Shown piece after piece: positions 28,208 through 36,937 of a stretch of DNA of 64,000 nt. Positions within the stretch are counted from its first letter, which is position 1, and each line of letters begins with the position of its first letter. The position numbers were made by a program, and so were the translations under genes. Where the stretch lies: positions 24,785 to 88,784 of the forward strand of contig JAAYZK010000188.1 of NCBI GenBank assembly GCA_012514895.1, given 5' to 3'. The notes under the pieces were generated by a model, which saw only the letters and a list, made by a program, of their open reading frames with translations, did not search any database and was not told where the DNA came from. Source of the stretch: Planctomycetota bacterium. Its GTDB lineage: Bacteria; Planctomycetota; Phycisphaerae; SM23-33; FEN-1343.

Positions 28208-29440
28208 ATGGTTGGCAGCAAGGGCAGGAGCACTGCGTCGGAGGCCGCACGGGCGTTGGACCAGGGGCGGGGCATCCTTCGCCTGGCGCCGGCGTGGGTG
28301 CCGCGGTCGTTCTGCGTGCCGGGCCGGCGGATCAAGTTGCACCCGGACGACTACTACGCGTACGGCGGCGTGCGGGGGGGGATCGACGAGCGGTGGTTCG
28401 CCTCGACCACGCCGGCCGACAACGGGCCGCTGACCAGCGAAAACGAGGGGCTCAGCCAGATCGTCGTCGAGGACGGCCGGACTGTCCGGCGGGTGCTGCT
28501 CCGCGACGCGGCGGCCGAACTGAAAGGGGCGCTGATCGGCGATCGGTTGTGGAACCAGTACGGCCGCTGGCCGATGTACTCCAAGTTCTTCGACAACATG
28601 GGCGCGCTGCCGCACCACGTGCACCATCGCGACGAGCACGCCGCCGCGACCGGCCAACTCGGCAAGCCCGAGGCGTATTACTTTCCGCCGCAGGTCAACA
28701 ATCACGGCGGCGATTTCCCCTACACCTTCTTCGGCCTGGAGCCCGGCACGACGCGCGAGCAGGTGCGCGAATGCCTGGTGAACTTCTCCAAGGGCGACAA
28801 CCGGCTGACCAACCTGTCCCGCGCCTACCGCCTGCGGCCGGGAACCGGGTGGAACGTGCCCCCGGGCGTCCTGCACGCGCCGGGCAGCCTGTGCACGTAC
28901 GAGCCCCAGAAGGCCTCCGACGTCTTCGCAATGTACCAGTCGCTGGTGGGCGACCAGGTCATCCCCGAGGAACTGCTGTGGAAGAACACCCCGCCGGAGA
29001 AGGTCGGCGACGTCGACCACCTGCTGGAGGTGCTGGACTGGGAGGAGAACGTCGATCCGCGTTTCGTCGAGCGCCACTTCATGGCGCCCCGGCCGGTGCG
29101 GGACGTGGCCGAGATGGAGGCCCAAGGGTATGTCGAGCACTGGATCTGCTACCTCTGCAACGCCTTCAGCGCCAAGGAACTGACGGTCCTGCCGGGCCGC
29201 ACCGTCACGATCCGCGACGGCGGGGCGTACGGGATGATCATGATGCAGGGGCACGGCACGATGGGCGTCTGGCCGATCGAGACGCCGGCCCTGATCCGTT
29301 TCGGCCAGTTGACGCACGATGAGTACTTCGTGTCCGAGCAGGCCGCCCGGGAGGGCGTGACGATCGTGAACCTTTCGCCGAGCGATCCGATCGTGATGCT
29401 CAAGCACTTCGGACCGGAGAATCCCGAGCTGGCGGTATAG
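28208..29440 (+). CDS. Cupin-type sugar isomerase-like protein
   Basis: The 410-residue protein has a cupin metal site, GALPHHVHHRDEHA, followed by FPYTFFGLEPGTT, an arrangement like class I mannose-6-phosphate isomerases. GTGWNVPPGVLHAPGSL gives the second half of the barrel, and a second cupin-like domain appears from about residue 310. The ATG at 28208 is preceded by GGAAGGAGCGACC; the open frame before it (from 28040) has no such site. It begins a run with the GHL6-like hydrolase and a Gfo/Idh oxidoreductase, spaced 27 and 102 bp, so it likely isomerises a sugar or sugar acid released there. The exact substrate is unknown. Confidence 0.7.
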   Translation: MVGSKGRSTASEAARALDQGRGILRLAPAWVPRSFCVPGRRIKLHPDDYYAYGGVRGGIDERWFASTTPADNGPLTSENEGLSQIVVEDGRTVRRVLLRDAAAELKGALIGDRLWNQYGRWPMYSKFFDNMGALPHHVHHRDEHAAATGQLGKPEAYYFPPQVNNHGGDFPYTFFGLEPGTTREQVRECLVNFSKGDNRLTNLSRAYRLRPGTGWNVPPGVLHAPGSLCTYEPQKASDVFAMYQSLVGDQVIPEELLWKNTPPEKVGDVDHLLEVLDWEENVDPRFVERHFMAPRPVRDVAEMEAQGYVEHWICYLCNAFSAKELTVLPGRTVTIRDGGAYGMIMMQGHGTMGVWPIETPALIRFGQLTHDEYFVSEQAAREGVTIVNLSPSDPIVMLKHFGPENPELAV

Positions 29441-29467
29441 GCAACGCCGGAAAGAGGCGGCAGAACC

Positions 29468-31579
29468 ATGGAACGTCCCTGGTACCAGCGCGGCTACCGC
29501 CGCATGCTCGTGGACATGCACATCCCGGACGGGGATCCGGCGTTTCTGGCCAGGTACGACCCGGCCGAGATGGTCGGCCTGTACAAGGCCGCGGGCCTGA
29601 CGTCGGTGATGTTCTACACGCAGTCGCACGTCGGGCTGTGCTACTGGCCGACGGCCACCGGCAGGATGCACGAGGGCCTCCGCGGCCGCGACGTCGTCGG
29701 CCGGACCGTCGGCCTGCTGGCCGAGGCCGGCATCGCGAGCTGCGCGTACTACAGCGTGATCTTCAACAACTGGGCGTGGCTGGAGCACCCCGACTGGCGG
29801 ATGGTCGCGGCGAGCCCCTCCTCGGAACTGGCCACCGCCGGCCGTTACGGGCACGTCTGCCCGAACAACCCCGGCTACCGCGCGTTCTGCCGCGACCAGA
29901 CGGCCGAGCTGCTGACGGCGTATCGCTTCGACGGCCTGTTCTACGACATGACCTTCTGGCCGGGCGTCTGCACGTGCGAGCACTGCCGCCGGCGGCTCGG
30001 CGAGGAGACCGGGGGGGAGATTCCCGACGCGGTCAACTGGTTCGACCCCGCCTGGTGCCGCTTCCAGGAGGCCCGCGAGCGGTGGATGCTCGATTTCGCC
30101 GAGTTCCTCAACGCCGCCGCGCGGCAGGCGCAGCCGGGGATCACGGTCTACCACAATTTCGCCAGCGCCCTGGCCGACTGGATGGGCGTCGGCTTCCGCA
30201 ACGCCGCCGCCAACGATTTCCTGGGCGCCGACTTCTACGGCGATCCGGTCGAGCAGCTCACCGTCAGCAAGCTGATGGTCAACCTCTCGGAGAACCAGCC
30301 GGTCGAGTTCATGACCAGCCGCTGCCTGAACCTGGTCGAGCACGAGAGCACCAAGGACGAAGAGACGGTCCGCATGCAGGCCCTGGCCACGGCGCTGTTC
30401 GGCGGGGCGATGCTCTTCATCGACGCGATCCACCCCGACGGGACCGTCAACCCGGCCCCGTACGCGATGATCCGCCGCGTCTACGACGAGATGAGCCGCT
30501 ACGAGCCGTACCTGGGCGGCCGGGCGGTCGAGGACGTGGGAGTCTACTTCAGCAGCGATTCGCGGATGGACTTCGCCGAGAACGGCACGCCGCTGGGCGA
30601 GGCCCACTTCCGCCGCAGCTACCCCCACCTGCGGGCCGTGCGCGGCGTGTGCCGTACGCTCGCCGAGGCCCACGTGCCCTTCGGCGTCATCACCCGCCGG
30701 CAACTGGACGAGCTGGACCGCTACAAGGTGATCGTCCTGCCCAACGTGCTGCGGATGGACCGCCGGGACGTCGACGCCCTGCGGCAGTACGTCCGGAGCG
30801 GCGGGTGCCTGTACGCCAGCCGCAGCACGTCGCTGACCGACAGCAGCGGCATCCGCCACGAGGACTTCATGCTGGCCGACGTCTTCGGCTGCCACCTGGC
30901 CGACGACGATCTCGGCCGCGTCGCGTACCTCAAACCGGCCTCGGCGGCGCTGCGCGACGCGATCGCCCCGCAGGACTGCCTCGGCCACATGAGCCTGCCG
31001 TCGGGCCCCAACGCCGGCGCCGGGATGGTGCGCCTGGCCGAGCGGACCGAAGGCCGGGTCCTGGCCACGCTCACCGAGCCGTACGGCCGCGAGTGGGGGA
31101 CGATCCAGACGCGGAACTGGGCGAGCATCCACAGCGCCCCGCCCTGGCGCGACACCGACGTCCCGGCCATCGTCGAACACGCCTTCGGCGAAGGCCGCGC
31201 GATCTACTGCGCCGCCGACATGGAAGTCATCGACTGCGCCGCCGACCGCCGGACGCTGCTGGCGCTGATCGGCGACCTCCTGGCCGGCCGGGCCGGGGCC
31301 TCCGCCGAGGCGCATCCCTGCGTGTGGATGTCCGTGGCCGACCAGCCGGACCGCCGGCGGATGGTCGCGGGCTTCCTCAACTACCAGCCCCATCTGCCCG
31401 CCGTCCCCATCGCGGCCATCCCCTTCACCCTCCGGCCCCCGGCCGGCCGGCGCTTCGTCGCCCTGCGGTCGGCGCCCGATGGTGGCGAGGTGCCGTTCAC
31501 CACCGGCGACGACGGCGTGCTGAGGGCGACCGTCCGCGATCTCGAGGCGCTTCAGATGCTCGTCGCCGACTACGGATAG
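29468..31579 (+). CDS. GHL6-type glycoside hydrolase with beta-galactosidase-like trimerisation domain
   Basis: The 703-residue protein has an N-terminal TIM-barrel of the hypothetical glycosyl hydrolase 6 type: LVDMHIPDGDP, GLTSVMFYTQSHVG, YRFDGLFYDMTFWPGVCTC and CEHCRRRLGEETGG. The Asp in FYDMTFW and a later Glu (around SENQPVEFM) are candidates for catalysis. From about residue 395 a beta-galactosidase trimerisation-like (class I glutamine-amidotransferase fold) domain follows (YKVIVLPNVLRMDRRDVDAL). There is no signal peptide. This family is common in planctomycetes and Bacteroidota but few members have known activity. GAAAGAGG precedes the ATG. The context suggests breakdown of an oligosaccharide imported into the cytosol. 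Confidence 0.75.
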   Translation: MERPWYQRGYRRMLVDMHIPDGDPAFLARYDPAEMVGLYKAAGLTSVMFYTQSHVGLCYWPTATGRMHEGLRGRDVVGRTVGLLAEAGIASCAYYSVIFNNWAWLEHPDWRMVAASPSSELATAGRYGHVCPNNPGYRAFCRDQTAELLTAYRFDGLFYDMTFWPGVCTCEHCRRRLGEETGGEIPDAVNWFDPAWCRFQEARERWMLDFAEFLNAAARQAQPGITVYHNFASALADWMGVGFRNAAANDFLGADFYGDPVEQLTVSKLMVNLSENQPVEFMTSRCLNLVEHESTKDEETVRMQALATALFGGAMLFIDAIHPDGTVNPAPYAMIRRVYDEMSRYEPYLGGRAVEDVGVYFSSDSRMDFAENGTPLGEAHFRRSYPHLRAVRGVCRTLAEAHVPFGVITRRQLDELDRYKVIVLPNVLRMDRRDVDALRQYVRSGGCLYASRSTSLTDSSGIRHEDFMLADVFGCHLADDDLGRVAYLKPASAALRDAIAPQDCLGHMSLPSGPNAGAGMVRLAERTEGRVLATLTEPYGREWGTIQTRNWASIHSAPPWRDTDVPAIVEHAFGEGRAIYCAADMEVIDCAADRRTLLALIGDLLAGRAGASAEAHPCVWMSVADQPDRRRMVAGFLNYQPHLPAVPIAAIPFTLRPPAGRRFVALRSAPDGGEVPFTTGDDGVLRATVRDLEALQMLVADYG

Positions 31580-31681
31580 ACCGCCGCCAGATGCGCAGAA
31601 ACCCATTACGACATCGGGTGCGGGGGCTGTTGCCTGGATGTTCCGATCTGCCGGGCGGAGGCCGGTGAAGGGAGGTCGCTG

Positions 31682-32710
31682 ATGGGTGGTCGCCTGCGGT
31701 TGGCCGTCATGGGGCCTGGGATCTACTGGAACAAGGCGCATCGTCCGGCGCTGGCCCGGCGGGACGACGTGGAGGTCGTCGCGTTCTGCGCCTCCAGCGA
31801 CCGCCGGCGTGCGGAGGTGGCGGCGGCCTTCCCGGGCCGCCCGTTCTACACGGACGCCGACGCCTTCCTGGCCGAGGTCGCCGCCGATGCGGTGCTGCTG
31901 ACCCTGCCGCTGCCGCTGAACGGCCCGATGGCCGCGCGGGCCCTGGAGGCCGGGCATGACGTCATCGTGGAGAAGCCCCTGGCCCGGTCGGCCGCCGAAG
32001 CCTTCGCCCTGGCCAGCCGGGCCGAGGCGGAGGGGCGCCAGTTGATGGTGGCCGAGCAGTTGGCCTATGCGCCGATCCTGGCGGAGATCCGGGCGAGGCT
32101 CGACGCCGGGGCGATCGGCCGGCCCGTCGTGTTCGACATGGTCACCCACATCCGCCTGGACGCCTCCCACCCCGACGGGTACGGCCGCGGCTGGCGGAAG
32201 GAGGCCGACTTCCCCCTGGGCGCCCTGTTCGACGGGGGCGTTCACCAGATCGCCATCCAGTCCCGCCTGTTCGGGCCGCACCGCCGGGTGTACGCCAGGG
32301 GGACCTCCCTGCGCGAGGGGTTCGGCGAGTTCGACCACGTCCTGATGCACTTCGCGTTCGACGGCGGCTTCTGCGGCACGTTCAGCCACGCCGGCAGCAT
32401 CGACGGGCCGCGCAACCACTTCCACATCCACGGGACCGAAGGGCTGATCGACGTCGAGGGCGACGCCTTCACCCTCCTTCGCCCGTCCGCCGCGCCGCAG
32501 CGCGTCGTCGTCGAGGGCGACGACGCCCGCACCACGATGTGGACCCACCTGCTGGCGCGCCTCCGCGACGGCGCCCCGCCGGCCTACTCTGCCTTCGACG
32601 CCGCCGGCGACGTCGCGACGCTCGAGGCGGTGGCCGCATCGTGCCGCACGGGCCGGTCCGTGGACATCGGGCCGGGCGAGGCGCCAGGCCCCGCCGATCG
32701 CCCGTGCTGA
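31682..32710 (+). CDS. Gfo/Idh/MocA-family oxidoreductase
   Basis: The 342-residue protein has an N-terminal Rossmann fold, although the usual GxGxxG reads VMGPGIYWNKAHRP. The catalytic-lysine motif VIVEKPLARSA (Lys98) is followed by a C-terminal dimer domain with GALFDGGVHQIAI, the family's His/Asp region. It oxidises or epimerises a sugar or cyclitol with NAD(P). GAAGGGAGGTCGCTG in front of the ATG is a strong ribosome site. It is probably the last gene of the cupin, GHL6 and oxidoreductase group. It converges with the dockerin protein, with a 20-bp gap and no clear terminator. Confidence 0.9.
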   Translation: MGGRLRLAVMGPGIYWNKAHRPALARRDDVEVVAFCASSDRRRAEVAAAFPGRPFYTDADAFLAEVAADAVLLTLPLPLNGPMAARALEAGHDVIVEKPLARSAAEAFALASRAEAEGRQLMVAEQLAYAPILAEIRARLDAGAIGRPVVFDMVTHIRLDASHPDGYGRGWRKEADFPLGALFDGGVHQIAIQSRLFGPHRRVYARGTSLREGFGEFDHVLMHFAFDGGFCGTFSHAGSIDGPRNHFHIHGTEGLIDVEGDAFTLLRPSAAPQRVVVEGDDARTTMWTHLLARLRDGAPPAYSAFDAAGDVATLEAVAASCRTGRSVDIGPGEAPGPADRPC

Positions 32711-32730
32711 GGGCGCGGCCGGGCCGCCGA

Positions 32731-33759
32731 TCAGTACTGGACGCCGAAGTTGTTCTTCAGCAGGACGAAGTCGTCGAGGTCGACGTCGCCGTCGTCGTCG
32801 AAGTCGCCCTGGGCGCAGGTGGCGCCGGTGGCCGTGCCGAAGTTATTCTTGAGGATGACGAAGTCGTCGAGGTCCACGTCCCCGTCGCCGTCGGCGTCGC
32901 CGGGATTGCAGGCGGTGCCGATGTCCTCGATGCGGTCGAGGGTGAACCCGTCAGGGTCGATGGCGATGGTGTCGATCCAGGCGGTGCGATCGAAATCGGC
33001 GCCGCCGTGGAAGAACTTCAGGTTGAGCACGCCGTTGTTGTCGTGGTTTCTGTTGTAATGGTCCCACCACGCCTGGCCGCCGCTGTGGGTCATCTGGATG
33101 GGCGTGCCGCCGTCGGGGGCGACCCAGATCTGCATCGTGTCGTTGGGATTGTCGATCCACAGCCACAGTTCGTACCACTGGCCGGCCTGGATGGTGAGAT
33201 CCTGGGGCTCATGCCAGGTGTAGGAGCCCGACGCGTACGAGCCGCTGGCGGCGCGGAAGTACTGCCCGTCGCCGCTGAGGCGAACGCGGGCGCCCTGGGA
33301 GGCGTAGTTGGTGGTGCCCTGGTACTGCGGGTCGTTGGCGTCGCCGCCCAAGGTGTTGTAGCCGCCCCACAGGTCGTTGGTGCCCAGGATGAGGTCGTTG
33401 GCCACGGTGGGCTTCCACCGCAGGTAGACGGTGGTTTCCGACCCGGCCAGCATCCGGTCGTAGCCGAAGTACAGGGCGGTGTAGACGGTGCTGAACGTGC
33501 CGGTGCGGTTGAGGTTGGTCATGCGGAGGGCCTTGTCGCCGTCCTCGACGACGACGACGGACCCCGGATGCTCCGCGATGGTGGCCGCGTTCGCCTGGGT
33601 GTACCACATGGGCATGCCCTCGTCGGCGATCAGCCCCTGGCCGTGAATGCTGCTGCCGGCCTCGTAGCTCTCGAAATCGTCGATCAGCGTCAGTGCCGCC
33701 GGGGCGCCGGCGGCCGCCGTCAGAACAGTGAGGGTCATCGCAAGGAGGGTCCGTTTCAT
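32731..33759 (-). CDS. Exported laminin-G/ConA-like protein with dockerin-type repeats
   Basis: The 342-residue protein has a clean signal peptide (MKRTLLAMTLTVLTAAAGAP). The body (about 25-275) is beta-rich, beginning LIDDFESYEAGSSIHGQG, like ConA/LamG-fold domains that bind carbohydrate. The C-terminus has two Ca-binding dockerin-like repeats, each a GDxDxDGDVDLDDF loop followed by a KNNFG helix; it ends in VQY with no PEP-CTERM tail. In this phylum such repeats are common and need not imply a cellulosome. GAAGG precedes the ATG, and a sigma-70-type promoter lies about 130 bp upstream. It pairs with a similar repeat protein at 34010-34999. Confidence 0.85.
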   Translation of the reverse strand: MKRTLLAMTLTVLTAAAGAPAALTLIDDFESYEAGSSIHGQGLIADEGMPMWYTQANAATIAEHPGSVVVVEDGDKALRMTNLNRTGTFSTVYTALYFGYDRMLAGSETTVYLRWKPTVANDLILGTNDLWGGYNTLGGDANDPQYQGTTNYASQGARVRLSGDGQYFRAASGSYASGSYTWHEPQDLTIQAGQWYELWLWIDNPNDTMQIWVAPDGGTPIQMTHSGGQAWWDHYNRNHDNNGVLNLKFFHGGADFDRTAWIDTIAIDPDGFTLDRIEDIGTACNPGDADGDGDVDLDDFVILKNNFGTATGATCAQGDFDDDGDVDLDDFVLLKNNFGVQY

Positions 33760-33886
33760 CGCTGCACCTTCTCAAGGAGTAAAAAGAACAACGCGGGGTT
33801 GCAGGCATCGCATCCGTCTTCTCAACTGCTCCCGACAGCCGAGGTCGGTCCGAGAGCGGTCGCCGGAACGCGAGAGACTGGAGATT

Positions 33887-33915
33887 CTTGTAACGCGCCG
33901 TGGCGATTGCGTCAA
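33887..33915 (-). promoter_or_regulatory. Promoter for dockerin protein (TTGACG-N17-TACAAG)
   Basis: On the minus strand the -35 TTGACG is at 33915-33910 and the -10 TACAAG at 33892-33887, spacing 17. Transcription would start near 33880, leaving about 120 bases of leader before the ATG at 33759. The -35 is strong and the -10 is average. Confidence 0.5.
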
Positions 33916-34009
33916 GCCTTCTGTCGGCGAACCGGTGTCTCCGCGGCGCTGGTGGCCGCGCATGGGCGCCCCTGCCGGCCCTGGGGGGCCTTAAGGAGCA
34001 GGAGAGCGA

Positions 34010-34999
34010 TCAGATGCCCCCGCGCCGGCGGCGCAGGATCGGCGCCGCCAGTGCCAGCAAGGCGGCCGTCGCGGGTTCCGGCACGGCACACTGGTCCCAG
34101 AAGCAGCGCTTCAGCAGGGCGAAGTCGTCGAGGTCCACGGCGCCGTCGTCGTTGAAGTCGCCTTCGGCCCAGCCCCCCCAGACGCCGGTACGGCCGAAGT
34201 TGTTCTTGAGGAGGGCGAAGTCGTCGAGGTCGACGTCATAGGGGCAACGCGGGTCGCGATGGGCGATCACGTCGGCCAGAGCGGTGATCTCAACGCCCAG
34301 GCCGTTCGGCAGCGTCGTGGCGGGATCGTCCCATTCCGGCAGCACACTGATGTCGCCGGCCCCGTGGGCGACCCACATGCCGACATACGTCAGAATGGGC
34401 GGTAACGGCGGGTCGGTGTCTGCGGGGTTCCCGACATACCGGTGCATCGCCGTCAGGCCCGTGATGGGCGCCTCGCTGATGTACCGTGCCTGGCCCCCCG
34501 GGGTGGACGGGTATGGCGCGAGGCCCACCAGGCACGGGCTGAGTGAATCCGCGATCCAGGTCCGCCCCGGGGTGCAGGCCAGGCCCGCCACGTCGCCGGC
34601 GGTCTGCCATTGGGGCCCGAGATAGTCTCCGTTCATCGTGTGCCGCGTGACCGTCCTGTCCGCGCCGACCCACAGTTCGTTCTCCGCCTGCGCGATGGCG
34701 GTGATCCGGCTGGAGACATGCTCGATGTGCCGTTCCCCCACGACGTTGCCGTCCAGGTCCAGGACCGTCACCATGCCGCCCGGGGCGCCGGCGACCCAGA
34801 CCTCCTCATCGACCTGCGTCATGGCATAGATCGGGTGGGACAGCCCCGGGTCGAAGGACGCCAGGGGCGTGGCGTCCTCCGGATCGAGCAGGTGAATCTG
34901 CCCCGTATCATCCGCCGCCCACACGCCGTAATACCCCGCCGGCGCCGCGACGGCCCACAACCCCACGACCGCGACCGCGATGATGCATGCCCTGTTCAT
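34010..34999 (-). CDS. Exported repeat protein with dockerin-like repeats and PEP-CTERM tail
   Basis: The 329-residue protein starts at 34999 (MNRACIIAVAVVGLWAVAAP, a signal peptide). The middle, with WAADDTGQIHLLDP, VWVAGAPGGMVTVLDLDG and ELWVGADRTVTRH units, suggests an incomplete beta-propeller. Near the C-terminus are two dockerin-like units; the first has lost its leading GDxD ligands (PYDVDLDDFALLKNNFG) and the second is complete (GDFNDDGAVDLDDFALLK). The end is a PEP-CTERM signal: VPEPATAAL, a hydrophobic helix, then RRRRGG. It should be cleaved and sorted by an exosortase, none of which is in the window. A dockerin fused to PEP-CTERM is uncommon. A good promoter precedes it. Confidence 0.82.
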   Translation of the reverse strand: MNRACIIAVAVVGLWAVAAPAGYYGVWAADDTGQIHLLDPEDATPLASFDPGLSHPIYAMTQVDEEVWVAGAPGGMVTVLDLDGNVVGERHIEHVSSRITAIAQAENELWVGADRTVTRHTMNGDYLGPQWQTAGDVAGLACTPGRTWIADSLSPCLVGLAPYPSTPGGQARYISEAPITGLTAMHRYVGNPADTDPPLPPILTYVGMWVAHGAGDISVLPEWDDPATTLPNGLGVEITALADVIAHRDPRCPYDVDLDDFALLKNNFGRTGVWGGWAEGDFNDDGAVDLDDFALLKRCFWDQCAVPEPATAALLALAAPILRRRRGGI

Positions 35000-35056
35000 G
35001 ATTGCGATCTCCCCAAGAAGGTACCCGCTGAAGCCCGGGAACAACCCACGGCCCTA

Positions 35057-35085
35057 ATATACGGCGATAGATATTTTCCGTCAAG
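35057..35085 (-). promoter_or_regulatory. Sigma-70 promoter for the PEP-CTERM/dockerin gene
   Basis: Minus strand: -35 TTGACG at 35085-35080, 17-bp spacer, -10 TATATT at 35062-35057. Transcription would start about 50 bases before the ATG at 34999. The AT-rich island stands out from its surroundings. Confidence 0.7.
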
Positions 35086-35143
35086 GCCCGATCCAGCCGC
35101 CTCTTGCACTCGTCCCGCCCGGCCGGTATGACTGGCGGAGCCC

Positions 35144-35992
35144 ATGTGTGCAACGACCGCCTTCTTCGCCCTGACGTTCATCCCGCCGACGGCCGACGAC
35201 CCGGTGCGCTTCATGCTGCTGGCGTCGCTGGCGGCGGCGATCTTCGGGGCGACCAAGGCGGGATTCGGCGGGGGGCTGGGGATGGTGTCGACGCCGCTGA
35301 TGATCTACGCGTGCGGGGATCCCCCCACGGCCCTGGCGATCATGCTGCCGCTGCTGATCACGGCCGACTACGTGACGGCGGCGATGTGGTGGCGGCAGTG
35401 GGACGGGCGTAACGTCCTGGCCCTGCTGCCGGGGGCCCTGGCGGGGATCGCCGCCGGCGGGGCGGTCCTGGCGCTGTTCCGCCACCTGGGAGCCGAGGCG
35501 GGCAAGGAGCTGACCGGCGCCGCCCTCGCCCTGGCCATCGGCCTGCTGGCGACGGGCTTCGTCGCCCTGCACGTCGTCCGCGCTGTCCGCGGCGGTATCG
35601 CCGTTTTCCGACCCGGCCGAGCCCACGCCCTGGGCTTCGGCGCCGCCGCCGGCCTGTCCAGCACACTGGCCCACGCCGCCGGGCCCGTCACGCAGATGTA
35701 CCTGCTGCCCCAGCAGATGCCCAAGGGCCGCTACGTGGCCACGACGGTCCTGTTCTACTGGATCATCAACCAGGCCAAGCTCGTGCCCTACTTCGCCCTG
35801 AAGATGGTCTCCACCGGGACCCTCGGCGCGGACCTGGTCCTCCTGCCCGCCGTCGTCGTCGGCGCCCTGGCGGGGCTGGCGCTGCACCGGCGGATCAATA
35901 CCGTCTGGTTCAACCGCCTCGTGTACGGCCTGCTGGGAGTGATCGGCCTGCACCTGGCGATCACCAGCGCGATGGCGCTGTTCGGTGGCTGA
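35144..35992 (+). CDS. TauE/SafE-family (TSUP) membrane transporter
   Basis: The 282-residue protein has about eight hydrophobic segments in two halves. The TSUP signature GATKAGFGGGLGMVSTPLM is in the first half and GFGAAAGLSSTLAHAAGPV in the second, an internal duplication typical of the family. Members move sulfite, sulfoacetate, organosulfonates or related anions. The ATG at 35144 has GGCGGAG in front; it is divergent from the PEP-CTERM gene across 144 bp. No sulfonate gene is nearby to fix the substrate. Confidence 0.9.
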   Translation: MCATTAFFALTFIPPTADDPVRFMLLASLAAAIFGATKAGFGGGLGMVSTPLMIYACGDPPTALAIMLPLLITADYVTAAMWWRQWDGRNVLALLPGALAGIAAGGAVLALFRHLGAEAGKELTGAALALAIGLLATGFVALHVVRAVRGGIAVFRPGRAHALGFGAAAGLSSTLAHAAGPVTQMYLLPQQMPKGRYVATTVLFYWIINQAKLVPYFALKMVSTGTLGADLVLLPAVVVGALAGLALHRRINTVWFNRLVYGLLGVIGLHLAITSAMALFGG

Positions 35993-36128
35993 GCGGATCG
36001 GCGAAGCAGGAGACAGGATCGGGGCCGCGGCCTGCAAAGCCGTGCCGTCGGCCGCCGGTCATCGACCTGGGGGGTGGAACTCCGCAGATCGCGGAACCCT
36101 TTGGGGCACCGTTTCCCGCGACCTCCGC

Positions 36129-36761
36129 TCAGCCCCCGGCCTGCCGCCTGCCGTTAGCCAGGCGGGTGGCGATCGTTGCGACGTGGCGGCCCTGGTAGGC
36201 GGCGATGGCCAGCTCGTTCTCCGTGGGCAGGCGAGAACCGTCCGCGCCGGACATCGTCGTGGCGCCGTAGGGCGTGCCGCCGGTGACTTCCTCCATGTTC
36301 AGAAGACGTTTCTCAGCATAGGGCACGCCGACGATGATCATCCCCAGGTGCAGCAGTGTCGTGTGGAAGCTCGTGATCGTCGTTTCCTGCCCCCCGTGCT
36401 GCGACGCCGTGGAGGCGAACACGCTGGCGACCTTGCCGACCAGCGCCCCGGCCAGCCAGAGCCCGCCGGTCTGGTCGAGGAAGTTGCGCATCTGGGCGGC
36501 CATGTTCCCGTAGCGGGTGGGGGTGCCGAAGATCAGGGCGTCGGCCTCGGCCAGGCGGTCCACCCTGGCGACAGGGATGTGGCCAAACGCCTCGCGGGCC
36601 TTCTTGGCGCCCGACCTGGCCAGGGCTTCCTCCGGCACCAGCTCGGGGACCTGGTAGAGCGACACCTCCGCGCCGCTGACCTCCCGGGCGCCGGCGGCAA
36701 CCGCCTCGGCCATCCGGTAGATGTGGCCGTACATGCTGTAGAAGATGATCTGGATGTTCAT
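36129..36761 (-). CDS. wrbA: NAD(P)H:quinone oxidoreductase, WrbA family
   Basis: The 210-residue flavodoxin-fold enzyme shows the FMN-phosphate loop ([16 protein letters not shown]), the isoalloxazine contact [16 protein letters not shown] and [13 protein letters not shown], all WrbA hallmarks. It reduces quinones by two electrons and limits redox cycling. The ATG at 36761 has GGGAGA upstream; an upstream frame adds no conserved residues. A promoter with CCGACA and TATACT lies 67-95 bp upstream. It is divergent from the nitroreductase-like gene, which may share an oxidative-stress role. Confidence 0.93.
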   Translation of the reverse strand: MNIQIIFYSMYGHIYRMAEAVAAGAREVSGAEVSLYQVPELVPEEALARSGAKKAREAFGHIPVARVDRLAEADALIFGTPTRYGNMAAQMRNFLDQTGGLWLAGALVGKVASVFASTASQHGGQETTITSFHTTLLHLGMIIVGVPYAEKRLLNMEEVTGGTPYGATTMSGADGSRLPTENELAIAAYQGRHVATIATRLANGRRQAGG

Positions 36762-36827
36762 GGTTGTCTCTCCCGCGGCCTGCAAAGTCCCTCCGCGCCG
36801 GGCGGCACGTGAAGGCCCAATCATTGA

Positions 36828-36856
36828 AGTATAGTCCCCGACCCCGGGATTGTCGG
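36828..36856 (-). promoter_or_regulatory. Promoter for wrbA (CCGACA-N17-TATACT)
   Basis: Minus strand: -35 CCGACA at 36856-36851 and -10 TATACT at 36833-36828, spacing 17. Transcription would start near 36821, about 60 bases before the ATG at 36761. Confidence 0.55.
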
Positions 36857-36888
36857 CAGGAAGGCCCCGCCGGCCTGGAGGCCCTGCT

Positions 36889-36894
36889 TATAAT
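36889..36894 (+). promoter_or_regulatory. -10 box TATAAT for the nitroreductase-like gene
   Basis: A perfect TATAAT 43 bases before the ATG at 36938. No good -35 lies at normal spacing, so an activator or extended contacts may be needed. GGAGAGGG lies before the start codon. Confidence 0.4.
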
Positions 36895-36937
36895 GAAGTA
36901 ACGCAAGGGGCGCGATTTCGCTTGCTGGAGAGGGTCC

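Noticed and set aside
27962-32548. 1528-residue open frame on the minus strand
   Set aside because: Antisense to four genes with clear motifs and ribosome sites; composition is that of a GC-rich shadow frame.
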